DNA from: Ancylostoma caninum
Taxonomy: Eukaryota; Nematoda; Chromadorea; Rhabditida; Ancylostomatidae
Direction: 5' to 3'
Assembly (NCBI GenBank): GCA_037903475.1
Contig: JBAJFG010000172.1
Location: forward strand, 1,054,001 to 1,118,000
DNA length: 64,000 bases
Shown here: one piece after another, positions 1 to 13,723 of the stretch
How positions within the stretch are numbered: the first letter of the stretch is position 1
Layout: each line of letters starts with the position of its first letter
Notes under the pieces: model-generated
Told to the model about the DNA's origin: nothing
The model's database searches: none
What the model saw: the letters and a program-made list of their open reading frames with translations, nothing else
Position numbers and translations under genes: made by a program

Positions 1-3000
1 CCGATTGTGTCATCAAACAATATGGAAATTTCTGCCCATTAGATAAGGGAAAATACGGATCGGCCGCCTGCCTGGATGGTGACATGACACAAGGCGAGAA
101 CATTGCCGACAATGGAGGTGTGTCCACGCTGTGGCGCTAGTAGCGGCGTGACTCCGGAAATCGCACATAACTCCATGTTGGTTCAGGTATTCGATCCGCT
201 TTCCGTGCTTACCGCAATCACATTAATCTTCATGGTCCAGATCCACAACTTCCAGATGATCTATTGCAGGATTTCACATCTGATCAGCTTTTCTTCCTAA
301 GCTTTGCACAGGTAAGAATGGGTGTGGTTCACATACGAGGAATGGTCCGCTGTCGAGTCTGTGAACACCAAAAATAACAGGATAACAGGATTTCTGCGAG
401 AATTTTTCTATAGTATAACAGCTTGAAAAGCAGCCAAAAAGCTGGAATCCCGGTTTTTGATCACTTTCTGCGTATGTGATAAACTGCATAATTAAAATAG
501 ATGAAATTGAGTTAGTTGATTTAGACCTGGTGCGAACAACGTCGTGATGAAAATGCAATGCTGAGTCAGCTCCTGAGAGACGTCCATTCGCCATCCGAAT
601 ACCGTGTCTGGGGTACGATGCAGGTAAAGCCTTGAAGCAGCCCTTACCATGATGATGTCGCATTTTACCTCCGCCTCCAGAACTTCCCCGCCTTCAAGGA
701 CGCTTTCCACTGCCCTTCCACGTCCTACGCACCTGATAAGCACTGCGATGTTTGGGTGTCGGAGATGGATTCTAGTGAATTTTAGCGAGTTTTTAGATAA
801 ATCTCTCAGTTATAACTCTATTGTTTTCAGCTTATGGTGAGCCTGTGGTCAAGACAGAGCTGAATATAAGGCCCAATAAGCAAATTACTCCCAACGACAG
901 GGAAGAGTACGACGCCTACAAAACTGCAGCCGAATTCTTCCAGGTAATTGGGCTCAGGTAGATATCGAATAATTTGTTCAGAGCCTGCTGGAGACAGAAT
1001 ATCAGTTATAATAAAGTAGTTTGAGCAATCAACTAAGATTGCTACAGCTCTTTATGTCTGCTAACGTTTCGGCGTCGCTGCCTTTGCCAGAGCCTGGAAA
1101 GTCAGAGCCGAATTTAAAATCACCTCCCAAACGCCCTATCAGTTCATAATTTATAATTGAACAGGAGAATAAATCCGAATACAAGATCAGAGAAGTAATA
1201 CTCGTTAACGCTCACTTAGACAGTCGTCGTATAGTCGCGATGTTAGTGAATGAGGTAGCTAACCTAGCAGTAAAAACATCACACTTCCTAAGCTCACAAT
1301 AAAACAAATATGTTGAGCCGAAAAGTAAGATGGAGTAAATTTTTTTTCGCCATTTATTCTTATCAAGCTTTCAAGGAGTTAGGTTTCGACGGTATGTGTC
1401 AATTTGTAGCACTTTTCTCACTCTACACCAGCAGTCATGAAATTCAGACTGGTTCCTTCAAGAATTTAAGTTCAATATCGATAAAAATCCACAACCCGTT
1501 GTTTTTATTCCAATAATTCAAAAAGAACGAACTTGAAAAACCATAGAAATCATTAGGTGGTTAGTTTCGAGGGTGCTGAAGAAATTTTGTACAAGTTACT
1601 AGCCAATACATCTTATCAAATATTAAAGTGTCGAAATCAGAAGAAAGCACTGCAAGTAACAAAGAAAACCAAGGCTATCCTTAATATCTGAGTTACAGGC
1701 ATCCGTAAACACTTCAGCAGATCCGTGCACAGACTTCTTCCAATACGCATGTGGCAAATACAACCAGCCGGTAACTTTCATCATAACTAGTTCAGAATCA
1801 CGCTCAGCCTCTCCTTGACAGGCGGTTCCAAATTTCAGGTATCATTTGGTGTGGCTAGAGTGAAAGTCAACCGCCACGTGGCCAATCAGCTCTACAGCGA
1901 GCACTATGAAGATGTTATCAAGGTAAGATCTTTTTCCTGAATTCTGATCCAAATCCTTGATGGTTTCCTTGCTTTAGAGTTCAACAGCGCTCAGCAAGGG
2001 AAAAACGTTCACAGATGCCTGCGTTGACGCTACGAAAGACTCATCCAAGAATCAGGAGATCCTTGCCACCAAGAACTACCTCTTGCCACGTGTAGGTCGC
2101 CTTTCTGTTGAAGGAACATATTTCTTGAAGCCTATTATTACATACAGGTCAATTGTAATTTGGATTTTCAGGTTAGAAAGCTAGAGGGTTATCTCGGCTC
2201 AACGTTCACTTACGTGTTTAGTGGCGAAGTGAACCGAATGCCAGACAAAACACAACTGGCAAACGCAATGGGCTATTTATCCTTTGATCAGGTGCGAAAA
2301 TTAGAATGCTTCTTCGAGATGTTTCATTTTCTTCGCTTTCAGGGCATCAGCACTCTCATCACGCCAATGGCCGGAACAAACTGGCCAGAGCCCAAAAAAG
2401 GCTACTCACTATTCCTCGATCAAAACACTGCATACATGCGGTTTGTACTACAGAACTTTTGAATGAGATTGATTAAATTTATTAAATAGGATTTATTGAA
2501 TTTATTTATTTTATGTATTTATTATGTGCACATTGAAGTGTGCAAGAACAACTACTAGTCAGAACAAACTCATGTGCTTAAAAAAGAGAAATATGTGGTA
2601 AATGTTCGAAAACAAATAATACAACAGTCAAAAGGGGAAAACCGGGGAGAGTGAAAAGAAAAGAAAGAGCGAACAATTGCTTTGATTCCCCAGAGCTCCC
2701 AGCAAAACAAAACATGGAATACATTTGCACTATGTGCCTTGTGCTGGGTAGCCTGATAGGAATAGTATTAGGTCGTCAAGTATGAAATGTCCGATTTTGG
2801 ATTAAAAGATTTCGAGTTTTGTTTCTGAAGCAAGATGCAGTACAAGATATCCGAATATGATCCTGTACTATCCCTACAGCCTTGCCATCTTAACTGCAGG
2901 TTGATTGCTGCTTACGCTGACCTAGTTTGACTTCTACTCGCTTCGGCTACGGCTTCCAGCTCATCGATATCCAGGTTCATCATAGGGCTCACTTTGGAGC

Positions 3001-6000
3001 TTCATGTCACCTGAGCGGAACTTCCCAAGCAAACGCTGTTCAGTGCATTTACTATCCAAATGTCCCTTGACACTGCTCTGATGTTTCCAGCCTTCTCAGC
3101 TCTTATTACTGGAAAGTGGAACCTATGTTCCAAAATGACACGATTTTTTGTCCTTGAGTAGTTCTACAGAAAATGTTTTAAAACAAAAATTCGAAAACTG
3201 ATCAAAAAAGCAGGAAGTGATTTTGAAAGGAAGAGGATGTATCTTCATAATGAAAATAAAAGTGAGAAGAGATCTAGTAAATCTTCGAAGATAGACACTG
3301 TCAAACTGACCACTCATAAAATCAGACATTTCATACTTGATGACCTAATATTTTCAGAGAAGGTGGATGGTGCTAGAGATAACACCACTCTACACGAGCA
3401 TTTGGGCATGCATGAAGAATCTGACGCTGGATTTTCAGATGTTAGGTATTCCCTACCCCTAACAATCCAGATTTAGACTCACCTAGACTGTTCCCGGCCA
3501 GATTATAAGTAAGATGAACACCAGCGAAGGCTTCTAAAGTGTTTGGTGTTGAAGCTTTGACGTAAATGAGACTACGGATTGGGAACCCTTTGGGAAGATT
3601 TATTGGAAGAAATTAAACGAAATATAAGAGGTGCAAGTGATGACATTTGCGTTTCCCTGCATTGGCCTAGGTAAAAAGGTTCGTAGTACATCTGAATTCG
3701 AAGAAGAAGAAGAAGAAGCATTATATTTCTGGAATTTACAGAACTGAAAGCAGATCGATTTTCTTCAATCTTTCACCGGATGTGGTACTATCGTGTGACT
3801 CTAACACGCTCGGTGGCAACATTTGTAGCCAGCTAGCGCCTCAAAAAAACCAAGAATTGAAAATTCTTGGGTGATGTTCCGAAGGCAGTGTAGTGAACAG
3901 AGAAAATGCTTGCTTTCAAGATGAGACTCATAATCAGATAACGAAGAAGAGCATGTACCACATACTCAGACATTCGCCGGATTGGAGCCGAACCCGATTG
4001 GGATTGGAGCCGCATGTCACCTCGGCTCCAATCCGTAAAATGGGCGGGGCTCGGGCGCCATACTGTGCTATTCGGGCTACCATGGGTGCTATTCGGGCTA
4101 ACACGGGTGCCATTCGGTTGCTATTCGGTTGCTGTTCGGTTGCTATTCGGTTGCTATTCAGTTGCCACTCAGTTGCTATTCGGTTGCTATTCAGTTGCTG
4201 ACTTGGTTATATCGACGCTAATAACGTATATCAACATCATTTTGCATGCCGCCTCCTTTCTGCCCGAAATCGGTATTTTCTTTCGATGTCTTGCAGTACA
4301 CCCACCGTGACCTTGCAGAAATGGGGGTGCGGTGCAAAACGGATACGATATTCGTGTACAGCACTTCAAATAACGGCACTATTCCACTTATTCTGCCCGA
4401 AAATCTTAAGACCAAAAAATTCTCTGAAGCTTTGTCTTAGGGTGGGGGTATTTGGCATGGCGGCCACGAATATCACACTCATTTCGTGCCGTAACCCTAT
4501 TTGGTTAGGGTTAGGTAAGGTTAGGGTTAGTAAAGTATCTCGCAGAATTATCTGAATTTTTGTCTAGAGGGGTTATTTGATTTGCTGATCAGGAATATCA
4601 CATTGACTTTGCTAGTTGAAAGCAATTTGAAGCTTTCCTATGGACTGCAAATTCTATCCTACTTACCCTAACCTTACCTCACCCTAACCAAGTAGGGTTA
4701 CGGCACGAAATGAGTGTGATATTCGTGGCCGGCATGCCAAATACCCCCCCCCCCTAAGACAAAGTTTCAAAGAATTTTTTGGTCTTAAGATTTTCGGGCA
4801 GAATAAGTGGAATAGTGCCCAAATAACCCCTCCCTGACTCTTTGTGAAGTTAGGCGAAATACTTCTCAAAATTTGGGGCAGAACTAGCCCTTTTATGTTA
4901 TCTACAGGGCCAGGTGAATAAGACTTGCCGTTAAACCTACAATGAAGTAAAGGCTGCGGGGAAAACTCGTCCAACTCCGCTCACGCGCCGCAGGACCAGC
5001 CAACGCGTAAAGTCACCACCCTTTTAATTTACGTGCGGCACCTCTCTTACTTGCACTTATTACTGCGTTGTCGACCGCAATTCTTCATTCTCATGCAACT
5101 CGCACTACTGCACTACAGTAATTTATTAGCTCACAGAGGGCGTGAGACCGATTTTGGTCGCAGTTACGACTTCGTCACTTTTTGGCTAACTGGTCTAATT
5201 TTTGCACTTTTGGAAGTGCATATGATGTAATCCCTTCCATTCTGATTTTTCCATACTGCCATCCGCTAAAATATACTTCCAAACGCATTCTGCGGGAAAG
5301 TCGTAATTGCAGACAAAGTCGGATCAGGCGCTCTCTGTGAACTAACAGACCATACTTTTGTTGCACACTTCATCAGCTGCCATTTTAGAGAAGTGTAATA
5401 TTTTCTAGGCTATAAACATCTCGTTGATGATGTAATGCTAAGTTTTCAAGATAGAAATAGTAGTTTTTGAGGTTAAAAGTCCTCTCAAGGAATATTATTT
5501 CTCTTCAGAACCCCTCCCCTAAAAAGGAACAAGGAAGCGCTTGAGGGGACCTGAGAGGATACACCCTCACCAGAAGTCACTCTATGCAGTTTCACCTAAT
5601 CAGACATCAGACAAAAACAAGGTGATCAGACAAAAAGGATATCGACCGCACTCGGCGAGAGACGACTTGAGAATGAGACTTGCTGGCAATGACGAGTGGA
5701 GAATGAGAAAGACTTGCTAGCAACCGACGGTTGCTATTGAGTTGCTATTCGGGCCTCAATAGCAACCGTCGGTGAACATGGCCGCCATATGTGGCCCGAA
5801 TAGCAACCCAATAGCAACCGTTGGTTGCTAGCAGCAACGCAATAGCACCCACCGTTGCTGCGGCAACGGCCGTTGCTATTGCGTTGCTATTGACAAGAGT
5901 GGGCGGAGTCGGTTCGGCTCCAATCCGTGGAATGTCTGAGTAAATACATTAAAGGCAGCAGGAGCTGAAATCCTCGACTCCGAGCTGAGCTGTGGGTGAT

Positions 6001-9000
6001 GAAGTACAGACTCAGCACATCATAAATGTGAAACGAACACAGACAATTATGGCTTACCTGCAGAGAAAATGGAACATTCGTCGCGAACACGACTGGCCGT
6101 GTTCGCGCGCGGACGAGTTTTCCCCGGCGCAAAAAGCCATTGCAGTGCGTGGTTTGGCGCAAAGGGAAAACGAAATGCATTCAATTCACAGGGTTTCATG
6201 GCGGGACTCGGCCAAAACCACGCTCCGCAATGGTTTCGCGCCGGGGAAAACTCGTCCGCGCACGAACACGGCCAGGCGTGTTCGCGACGAATGTACGCCA
6301 TAATTTCCTGTCTGCAAATGTTTGCATATTGCAATTCTTCCCCTTAGGCAACTTTCACATTAATCTTCTTTAGCAAGACGTACTACGAACCGAAAGCGTT
6401 CAAAACCATCAAGGAAAACTACGTTAAATCCGCAACGAAAATCATCGCTACTTTCGCGAAGGCTCAGGTAGCAGTTTTTAAGCAGGAGTTTTAGAAGCTT
6501 AACGTGAGGATTCGCAGCAGTATGAAGAATTTCGAATTACAGGGCTTGAGTATCAACGAGGCGCAGTTGAAGGAAAATATCCAAGGTCTTATTGAATTTG
6601 AGCAAGAGCTTGTCCTCAAATACAGGTGAGATATAAAGATCATACCTATTTGGGTAATCAGGGGAGTGTGGAAATTACTACAGTGGATGAAACTGTAGTA
6701 TGCTACGATCTTTCCAGTAGTGATGATGAGCTTCGTCGCACATACCAGAGATCATGGAATCTTATGGGTGTCAGTGATCTTGAAAAGAAGTACAGCTTTG
6801 TGGATTGGAAGGCTTATATGAAACAGGTTAGCATGACAAACCTAATTCTATTAAATTATTTAATGTACATGCAATTGCGTTCATGTCTGTGGACTGCTTT
6901 TTCCCTTGCAGCGAGCAATTTGAAGGATATTCTTTCCGAAACCCAGCTAGTAACCTCCACTCTTGAATGTTGTATCCAATTCTGCTCTTTCCGTGGAGAG
7001 AATTTTCTAAGCAGAAGAAGAATTCCACTGTGTTTCCATCATTCTCCAGTATTTGCTGTTCACTGGAGTTGATTTTTTGTTGCCAAATAAACCAGCTTCT
7101 GCTCAGAATTTTGTCATCGCATAAATCCTCCAAAGCTACAATTTCCCTGGGAACATCTGTGAATACCACTGCAGATGATACTAGAACTAGTACTATTGCT
7201 GTGTCATGCTGGCAATCTTCACTACCGTCTAGATCCCTCTGACTACTTTGAGAGGATTTGTGAAATACCGTAGCCACGTACAGTATACATGGGTTTATGG
7301 CACATCATTGGTAAGATATTCGTGTCGCGCCCTAAAGTAACCTCATTTGCGAAGTTTCACTGACAATGAGATAGTTTTCTTAAATTCTGGGGTCCCTTAC
7401 CCTCTTATCGTTCATAAATTTTCTGAGTTTCCCAAGGTTACTGAATAACTGTTACTTCAGGTACCAAAAGTCGCACAGGAAGTAGTTCAGAAGAGCACAT
7501 TCAAAGTTTCAGTATACGAGGTAAGAAAGTGCCGAAGTGATTGCTTGTTCAGTGGTTGAGTTCAGTTCACAGCTTCTTACTTCCATTATTTGCAGCCAGA
7601 ACAGTACGAGAAGATGTCGAGGGATTACTCGACGTGGGATCAGACGAAGCTGGTTAACTATCTTTTCATGCGATTAGTGCTGCAGAATGCACAGTATCTA
7701 CCCTCCTACGCTAGTGGTTTCGATTTGATGCCTGTAAGTGCAAAAGTCAATCCTAAAAATAGCAAGACACCTCATAATCTGCGACGAACGGCAAAGAACA
7801 AACGCGACGGAATCCCAACACATCTCCTAAAAGCTTGTGAACTTCACAGTGAAGAAATTGCAAAACTTTTCCGAGCAAAATTTGACTTTTCCCATCTCAT
7901 CGACCATCTTCAGCTGAATCCTGCCGCATAATTACCAAAAATTGTTTCATTTTGATCGAATAACTCGTTCGCTTAGCACAAATAGTTGAATTAAATCTCT
8001 TGCAGCCTTTCTAGAGACATTCACAGATTCGTCACATACATACCCCGTAGCAGCAGCGAAAACACATTTTCAATAAACAAAAAGCATGGATAACTGGCAA
8101 TTTTCAGGAAGAACCGATAGTGTTGGGAAGACCACGTCCATATTTCCGCTTCAGAAGAACTGATAACCTTGAGGATACCATAGAGAACTGTGCTGCTATG
8201 GCAAACCAGCTTATGATGTATGCAATCGGACGAGTTTACATTGACTATGAATATCCCAATGAGGAAAAGAAGAAACTGATCAGAGAGTGAGATGTTTCTA
8301 GTGCATCTAGTGATTGGCAGATCAAAACCACTCGACGGCATTTCAGTACAGCAGGAGGCATGATGCAAAATGTGATACATTCGTTCCAAGGAATGCTCGA
8401 TTCACTGGATTGGATGACACAAGATACCAAGAAAAAAGCCTATGATAAGACAATGGACATAGGTATGTCAGTGACAGAGTGACAAGAAATACTGATCAAC
8501 ACGAACCACTGTGGATTGATGACAGCGCAAAATCCACGACCGTTCCAAAGGTTAAACAGTCCTTTTCCAAACTATTGTAAGCTCTCCTTTTTTTTTGCTA
8601 GGAATGTGGAATCACTCGAGAGCGATATGGTTAGAGGAAAAGGGGAGTAGTAAAAACAATGCAATAATAATGTGGCGAGCGAGAAAAAACTGCTTGAGAA
8701 AAGAGCGGCCGCGCTAGGCGTCAGGCTCGTAGGAAGACTGAGCCGCCCAAAGGCCAACCCAAAAATAACCGATAAGGTGGATGTGGTCAAATTTAGATCA
8801 CAGCCACCTTCGGCGCGAGGTACTGTGCATCGGGTTTCATTTGGATCGGAGCGATCGCTTCGCGATAGATGTGCAGAATATCAAAACTAACTAAGTAACC
8901 ATGTTTTGCTTTCATAAATTCTAGCGCGGATTGGCCCTTTTGTTTAGAAAAGAACAATACAAACGTGCAAAACAATAAAGAATGCCGGAATCTAAGCACT

Positions 9001-10409
9001 TGACCACCAGAACAAATCGGTTTTATTTCTATCTGCTAGGTTAAGCTTCTGCACATCCTAGAAGTGTGATTCATCAGAGTTCCACTCTTGCAGTGCAGAA
9101 CATCGCTTTCCCCGATTGGATCATGGATAACCAAATGCTCGATCGCTACTATCAGGACCTCCAATTCAACTCTGCCCAAGAGAACTACTATGATATGTGG
9201 ACAAAGCTCACAGTGTAAATTGAAAGCGGCAATGCGCTCTTCAGACATTTCCAAATTTCTCTTCAGGTTCAACATTGAAGTCGAGTACAAACAGCTTACA
9301 GCAAAGGAAGCTGACCGACATGATTTCCTCTCCCTACCTGCGACAGTTAACGCTTGGTACATGGTAAATATTCACTGGTGCATTCATTCAGCAACGCATG
9401 ATTTTGCATAGCCTGTGCTTTCTACGTATTTTGATATATTTTCATATAACCTGTTAAGCCCGAACTGAACTCCATCACGTTCCCAGCTGGAATCCTGCAA
9501 CCGCCATACTTCCATCCTCTTTGGCCTACGTCAGTAAAGTATGGTGGACTAGGTGTAATTGCAGGTGAGCATCGATGTGTAGATCAACTTCATTGCTGAT
9601 GTATTTTATTTGTTGTTTATTCCTTTTGATGAACTCCGTGTATCCTAAGGACACGAACTCATTCACGGATTCGACGACCAAGGCGTTCAGTGGGGTCCTA
9701 GCGGTGAAATGTCGTTCCGAAACTGCGATAAGTGCACTGGATGGATGGACCAGAACTCCACTGCCGGCTTCAACGCAATGGCGCAGTGTGTCATAGATGG
9801 TTAGTCAGAAAGAACTCTTTAAAATAAAATTAAGTTTTATGAATTTTCCGAGAAAAAGCAGGACAATTTTAGAATACGGCCAGTTCTGTCCTTTGGATCC
9901 GAACAAATTCACTCCAAATTGCGTTAACGGTGCTCTTACTCAAGGCGAGAATATTGCTGACAATGGAGGTACGAAGCTACTTTTCTTTTAAAGTTCGAAA
10001 TTTTAGTTGTTGAAATCTATAGGAATTCATGCTGCATTCCGTGCCTATCGAACTCACATTGGTCTGAATGGCCAGGATCCGCTGCTTCCTGATCGTCTAT
10101 TTGGACAGTTTAACCATGATCAGCTGTTCTTCTTGAGTTTTGCCCAGGTGCGTTAATTTCCAGATTACCGTTCCCTGACTTTACTTACCAGTAACTTGCC
10201 TTCCTTTTGAGGTGTGGTGTGAGAAACGGCGCACCGACGATCGGCTCTACCAACAGCTGATGACCGACCCGCATTCGCCAGCAATGTACAGAGTATTTGG
10301 TACCCTGCAGAACTATCCAGCGTTCAGGGTGGCGTACAACTGTCCAGCCGAGTCTTCATATGCACCAAAGAAGCATTGCAATGTTTGGGTACCCAATTTT
10401 ACACCTTGA
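1..10409 (+). CDS. Bidomain M13 (neprilysin-like) metallopeptidase, gene 1, 5'-truncated by window
   Basis: Multi-exon gene entering from the left. First-domain (X1) exons are 1-117, 187-311, 525-623 and 681-774. Second-domain (Y1) exons are 831-943, 1699-1770, 1839-1922, 1978-2091, 2172-2291, 2343-2440, 6374-6467, 6543-6625, 6718-6826, 7461-7520, 7596-7733, 8108-8286, 8347-8462, 9094-9214, 9267-9363, 9459-9564, 9650-9799, 9873-9968, 10023-10147 and 10212-10409, with a TGA stop. All introns are GT-AG and phases agree throughout. Y1 carries the zinc motif HELIH (exon 9650-9799), the third-ligand motif ENIADNGG (exon 9873-9968), the substrate-binding NAWY motif and a C-terminal CNVW, as in neprilysins. 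X1 retains ENIADNGG and a terminal CDVW; its HExxH lies outside the window. M13 enzymes are zinc ectopeptidases cleaving small peptides or, in blood-feeding nematodes, possibly gut haemoglobin peptides; the substrate here is unknown. The X1-Y1 junction at 774/831 is the unusual feature. Confidence 0.88.
775..830 (+). other. 56-bp domain-joining intron of gene 1, with in-frame stop if retained
   Basis: The last X1 exon ends in codon phase 1 (TCT A) at 774 before GTGAAT. The acceptor TTTTCAG ends at 830, and the next exon reads in frame as [10 protein letters not shown]. If the intron is not removed, the frame reads three more codons and meets TAG at 783-785, giving a product that ends shortly after the CDVW typical of M13 C-termini. 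Exon 831-943 has no in-frame ATG, so an independent downstream gene start is not supported. Confidence 0.72.
3965..5940. mobile_element. TA-flanked non-autonomous DNA element with about 30-bp terminal inverted repeats
   Basis: Left end CTCAGACATTCGCCGGATTG and right end (reverse complement) CTCAGACATTCCACGGATTG continue as inverted repeats for about 30 bp. A TA dinucleotide flanks each side (3963-3964 and 5941-5942), as expected for a Tc1/mariner-type target. It contains an internal inverted repeat (about 4376-4530 versus 4676-4820) and runs of a degenerate TTGCTATTCGG-type short repeat near 4100-4200 and 5720-5890. No transposase was seen, so it is probably a composite or MITE-like passenger inside the gene 1 intron. 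Confidence 0.6.
6068..6300. repeat. Imperfect GC-rich palindrome
   Basis: Arms at about 6068-6170 and 6190-6300 are imperfect inverted copies sharing the words CGTCGCGAACACG and GACGAGTTTTCCCCGGCGC. The ORFs on both strands here are mirror images of each other and are not genes. A diverged relative of part of it appears near 26040-26110. Confidence 0.6.
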
Positions 10410-13391
10410 AAAAACATTGTTGAGCTACTTTCTTCTAGAAAAAGTCTCATTCTTTGATATACCAACTTTAAGCACTAATTTGTGTTCAAGTCAGGTTTTG
10501 TGGAGCTTTCGCATGTTGTTCATTGTACCATCTCCAAATAAAAATTTTAAATGGATAATATGCCTTGATGTGATAGTGTGACAGCAGAAGTAAACACCGA
10601 ACAAGCAAGCATTTCCCTCTTACGCAGAAATTATTTGACTACAAACTATACAGCAACAAGGTCTATTGATAATAATAGAACGACACTTGGTTGGACTCAC
10701 ACTACATATATAGACAACGTAGTCAAGGCATACAAAACACCGACATCCGACGCATTTCCAAAGTCGCTGACGCTCTTGAACACGATAACAAGCCAAACAC
10801 CGATGTAATGAGGAGAAACGATGGCCGAAACAGCTGTAATACATATGGAGAATGGTATCCCCGTGGAAAAGAACGCCCGCCGGTTATATAATACCTCAGA
10901 CCAGGTGGAGTGATTCCCTTTCATTTCGATGTGACATTACTGGCGACAGAGAAGTTCCTGGTTCACTGGTCCACAGGAGCCCAAGATAGAAATGACTTTA
11001 AGAAATGCTACGATCCGCAACAAGACCAACGTTTGAAGAACGGATTAACCAAGTAACCAAGTAAGCAAGTAACGGCAACAACCTAATAGTTATCATAAGT
11101 TTTCACGGAACTATGTACACGGGAAGGAACCCCATGTCAGACCACATGGTTTCGTATAAAATCATCTCAGTGGCATATCATATCTAATAATATATATTAT
11201 TACAGATAACATTAGCTCAAATCATTTATCCGTTCCTGTGGAATTGAATTCGGTTTGAATGAGTAACTTTGCATTTCCCCACCGGCTCGCGAGGGTTTCA
11301 CGAACGGAGGTGCTGCATTTTGCGAAGGCACTAGGAAACAACCCCAGTCCGGAGCCGATACGGCCCAGAGATCGTGTAAGCGGTGCCTACCTGGCTGTGT
11401 ATTTGCTGACACTTTCAGGCGCACTGCGGGAAAAGTCCTAACTACCATTAACCCTGAGTAACTTTGACTACCGTTGATCTTTGGCTACAATGAACAGGCG
11501 CGAACCATTCTTCCATTTGTCCCACTCGAGCGCTAGGTTCTTCTGCTGGATTCTGTTCGTGCGAGGGACACGAAGGTACTGTATTTTTCTTCGAAGAACT
11601 TCGTGAAGGAGTCTGACCATTGAATCGGTGGTCTTCCCGTTGTGTACTTGACATTCCATGGAGCTTAATCGCTGACAGCTCTTGCTCAACGGTTGTCGTT
11701 AAGATGTTTCACATGTCCGGCCCACCTGATCTTACTCAACTTTGCGTAAGCGTATAGCGTATAGCGTACCTGATTGATTGATTTATTGTATCTTATTTAC
11801 AACGCTATGGATAAACATTTCAGATAGAATTTAAGTTCTGATTGAGCGGTTACCATTAATAAGAAAAATGTATTTTAATCATACTGATCTATGCTACACA
11901 TATCTTAGCCTTAACAGCCCGTTTGAGCGATGCGCTAGAAAATTTGCTGGTGATTCTCCTGCTTATTTTGATGTATGCAGTAAATCAATCGATCAATCAG
12001 GTACTCTGCCGCTTACTCCAAGTTAAGTAACATCAGGAGGGCCGGACACGTGAAACGTCTTTAAAACTTTAAGGTCGAACTGGCCTCATTCTCACTCGCT
12101 TACATAACGCTAAAGATTCTGAAGCGTACATTGACACAGGGGAACCCTGGTGTTGAAGAGATGAGCATGGAGCATAGTGTTCTTCGTCTTCTAATAGCTA
12201 TGTACCTGCAGACGCTTACGGGTGCGCTGTGGTAGAATTTCCAAACACCATTGTGGAAGAACGCCTGTCCCCAGCATAAGTGCACTATTCCACGGGGATA
12301 TTGCTGATAATATATTGCTTCAAGTATGATAGTTCTAGGATCTCGCTGAAAGACAAGTTACTGGAAAAGCTAGAATACGAATTGGATAATGTTGGCAAAA
12401 CATTTTTGTGATGTTACTTTAAACTCGAGGAAATGTCAGGCAGATTTTTCTCACTAGACTGCTCCTAAAATGAAGCAAGCATTAGCTGACATTTAACCTC
12501 TGATGACGTTTTGACTCGTGACGTCCCTTTCTTCTACAGCCCTTGGTGTTATCAGCTTGCTGCTGTCGCCGTCTTCTGACGACTGGCAGCCATGGGCCAG
12601 AAGGACAATATCTTCCACGCCTTATCCGTTAGTTTGATCTTATTTCTGCTCCATTTTTTCAGCATAGAGATGATTAGGCTCACCATTTGACTACTGAGTT
12701 TAAGCAAGTCCTTTCTGTACATTATTTTGTTGTCATCTGAGACGTCGTGGTTCCAAGATTCGATGATCCCAGCAAGAGAAACTTCTAAGTGCGGGGATCC
12801 TAACGAAAAAAAATCTAGACATTCCAAAACCTAGAAATAATGACCAGTTCCTTTCTGAACTTTCATTGCTAGCACTAGATAGATGGAAAAGTCTCATTGT
12901 GGTTCAATTCCACGGTTCGGCCATTGCTTTACTTGCAAAACATTCAATAATTTATTATCCACTACTTCCCAAAAAATTTATTTCCAAACCTTTTCCTACT
13001 TACGCTAGGACATTGATTACGGTACTCGTCCGTGTCACAAAAAAAAACAAAATGTTCAAATAAATTAAAAAAAGTCGGAATAAGCATTTTGGTTTGGACT
13101 CAGCAGCGTTCCTGGGATTACGAGAAATTTTCCAAATTCGATAAGAATAATGATTAGCAAGAAGTTAACAATGACTACACATCTTCATAATTTATTTTGA
13201 ATCACGCGGGCAATATGTACATATCTGCTACTATGTATATGAGATCGCTCAATGTAAAAATTTTTCCGTTCATATGAACAGTCAAGAAGCTTCATGCAGG
13301 TTGAAACTCTTGATAAGGAATCATCTTGCTCATATGGTTTCCTTTATCAATCCAGATAACTAGATTTTCTTTATTTTTCCACAATTTCCAG
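10410..13391. other. Spacer between the two M13 genes
   Basis: A poly(A) signal AATAAA lies at 10537-10542, about 130 bp past the gene 1 stop. The rest contains no gene I can recognise. An imperfect inverted repeat is seen with arms near 11705-11785 and 11985-12065, sharing the words GGCC(C/G)GGACATGTGAAA and GATTGATTGATT. Short ORFs (for example minus-strand 11468-11689 and 12552-12827) match no family I know and lack convincing splice context. Confidence 0.55.
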
Positions 13392-13440
13392 AGAACTGGG
13401 TAACAGACTTGAAGAACGGAAATTTAGGATTGATGAACAG
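13392..13440 (+). other. Candidate upstream exon of M13 gene 2 (cytoplasmic segment)
   Basis: A strong acceptor (AATTTCCAG) precedes 49 bases that read ELGNRLEERKFRIDEQ and end at CAG before GTACTG. The end is in phase 0, matching the phase-0 start of the signal-anchor exon at 13724. A charged segment just before the membrane anchor would suit a type II protein. The start codon is not identified, and it could be a chance ORF. Confidence 0.35.
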
Positions 13441-13723
13441 GTACTGGACTTATTGTTAGGTATATGTGTAGGATAAGTTCTATGGGGAGAGAAATTGGTC
13501 AGCTATTCGTTGGAAATGTGCGAAGGGTGAAAAGCGACATATTTGCTGGACTGCTTATTGAGCTGCTTATGTCAGTTATCTTAACTTGAACAAACCTTAA
13601 CATGGGAAATTTCCCAAAATCATTAGTTAAACTAGTTTAAGGAAACTATTAGTTAATTCTTATGGCATCTGACCTGTATTCTGCAATTTCAATTCGAAAA
13701 AGAAACACACGGAAGCGTTTCAG

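Larger units (their letters stand above)
2441..6373 (+). other. 3.9-kb intron of gene 1
   Basis: Intron between exons 2343-2440 and 6374-6467. No coding exon was recognised. It holds an AT-rich low-complexity patch (about 2462-2530), a short GAA microsatellite (about 3699-3718), the TA-flanked element at 3965-5940 and the palindrome at about 6068-6300. Confidence 0.7.

Noticed and set aside
831..943. Start of an independent second M13 gene
   Set aside because: No in-frame ATG, the ATG in the exon is in a frame that stops at once, and the acceptor phase fits the preceding M13 exon exactly.
3893..4310. Overlapping plus-strand ORFs of 98-102 codons rich in LLF/GCYS repeats
   Set aside because: They are translations of the TTGCTATTCGG short repeat inside the element at 3965-5940.
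5887..6373. Cluster of ORFs on both strands encoding similar mirror peptides
   Set aside because: They come from the GC-rich palindrome at about 6068-6300.
11212..11689. Minus-strand ORFs near 11.2-11.7 kb
   Set aside because: Possible old retroelement debris, but no diagnostic motif could be read.
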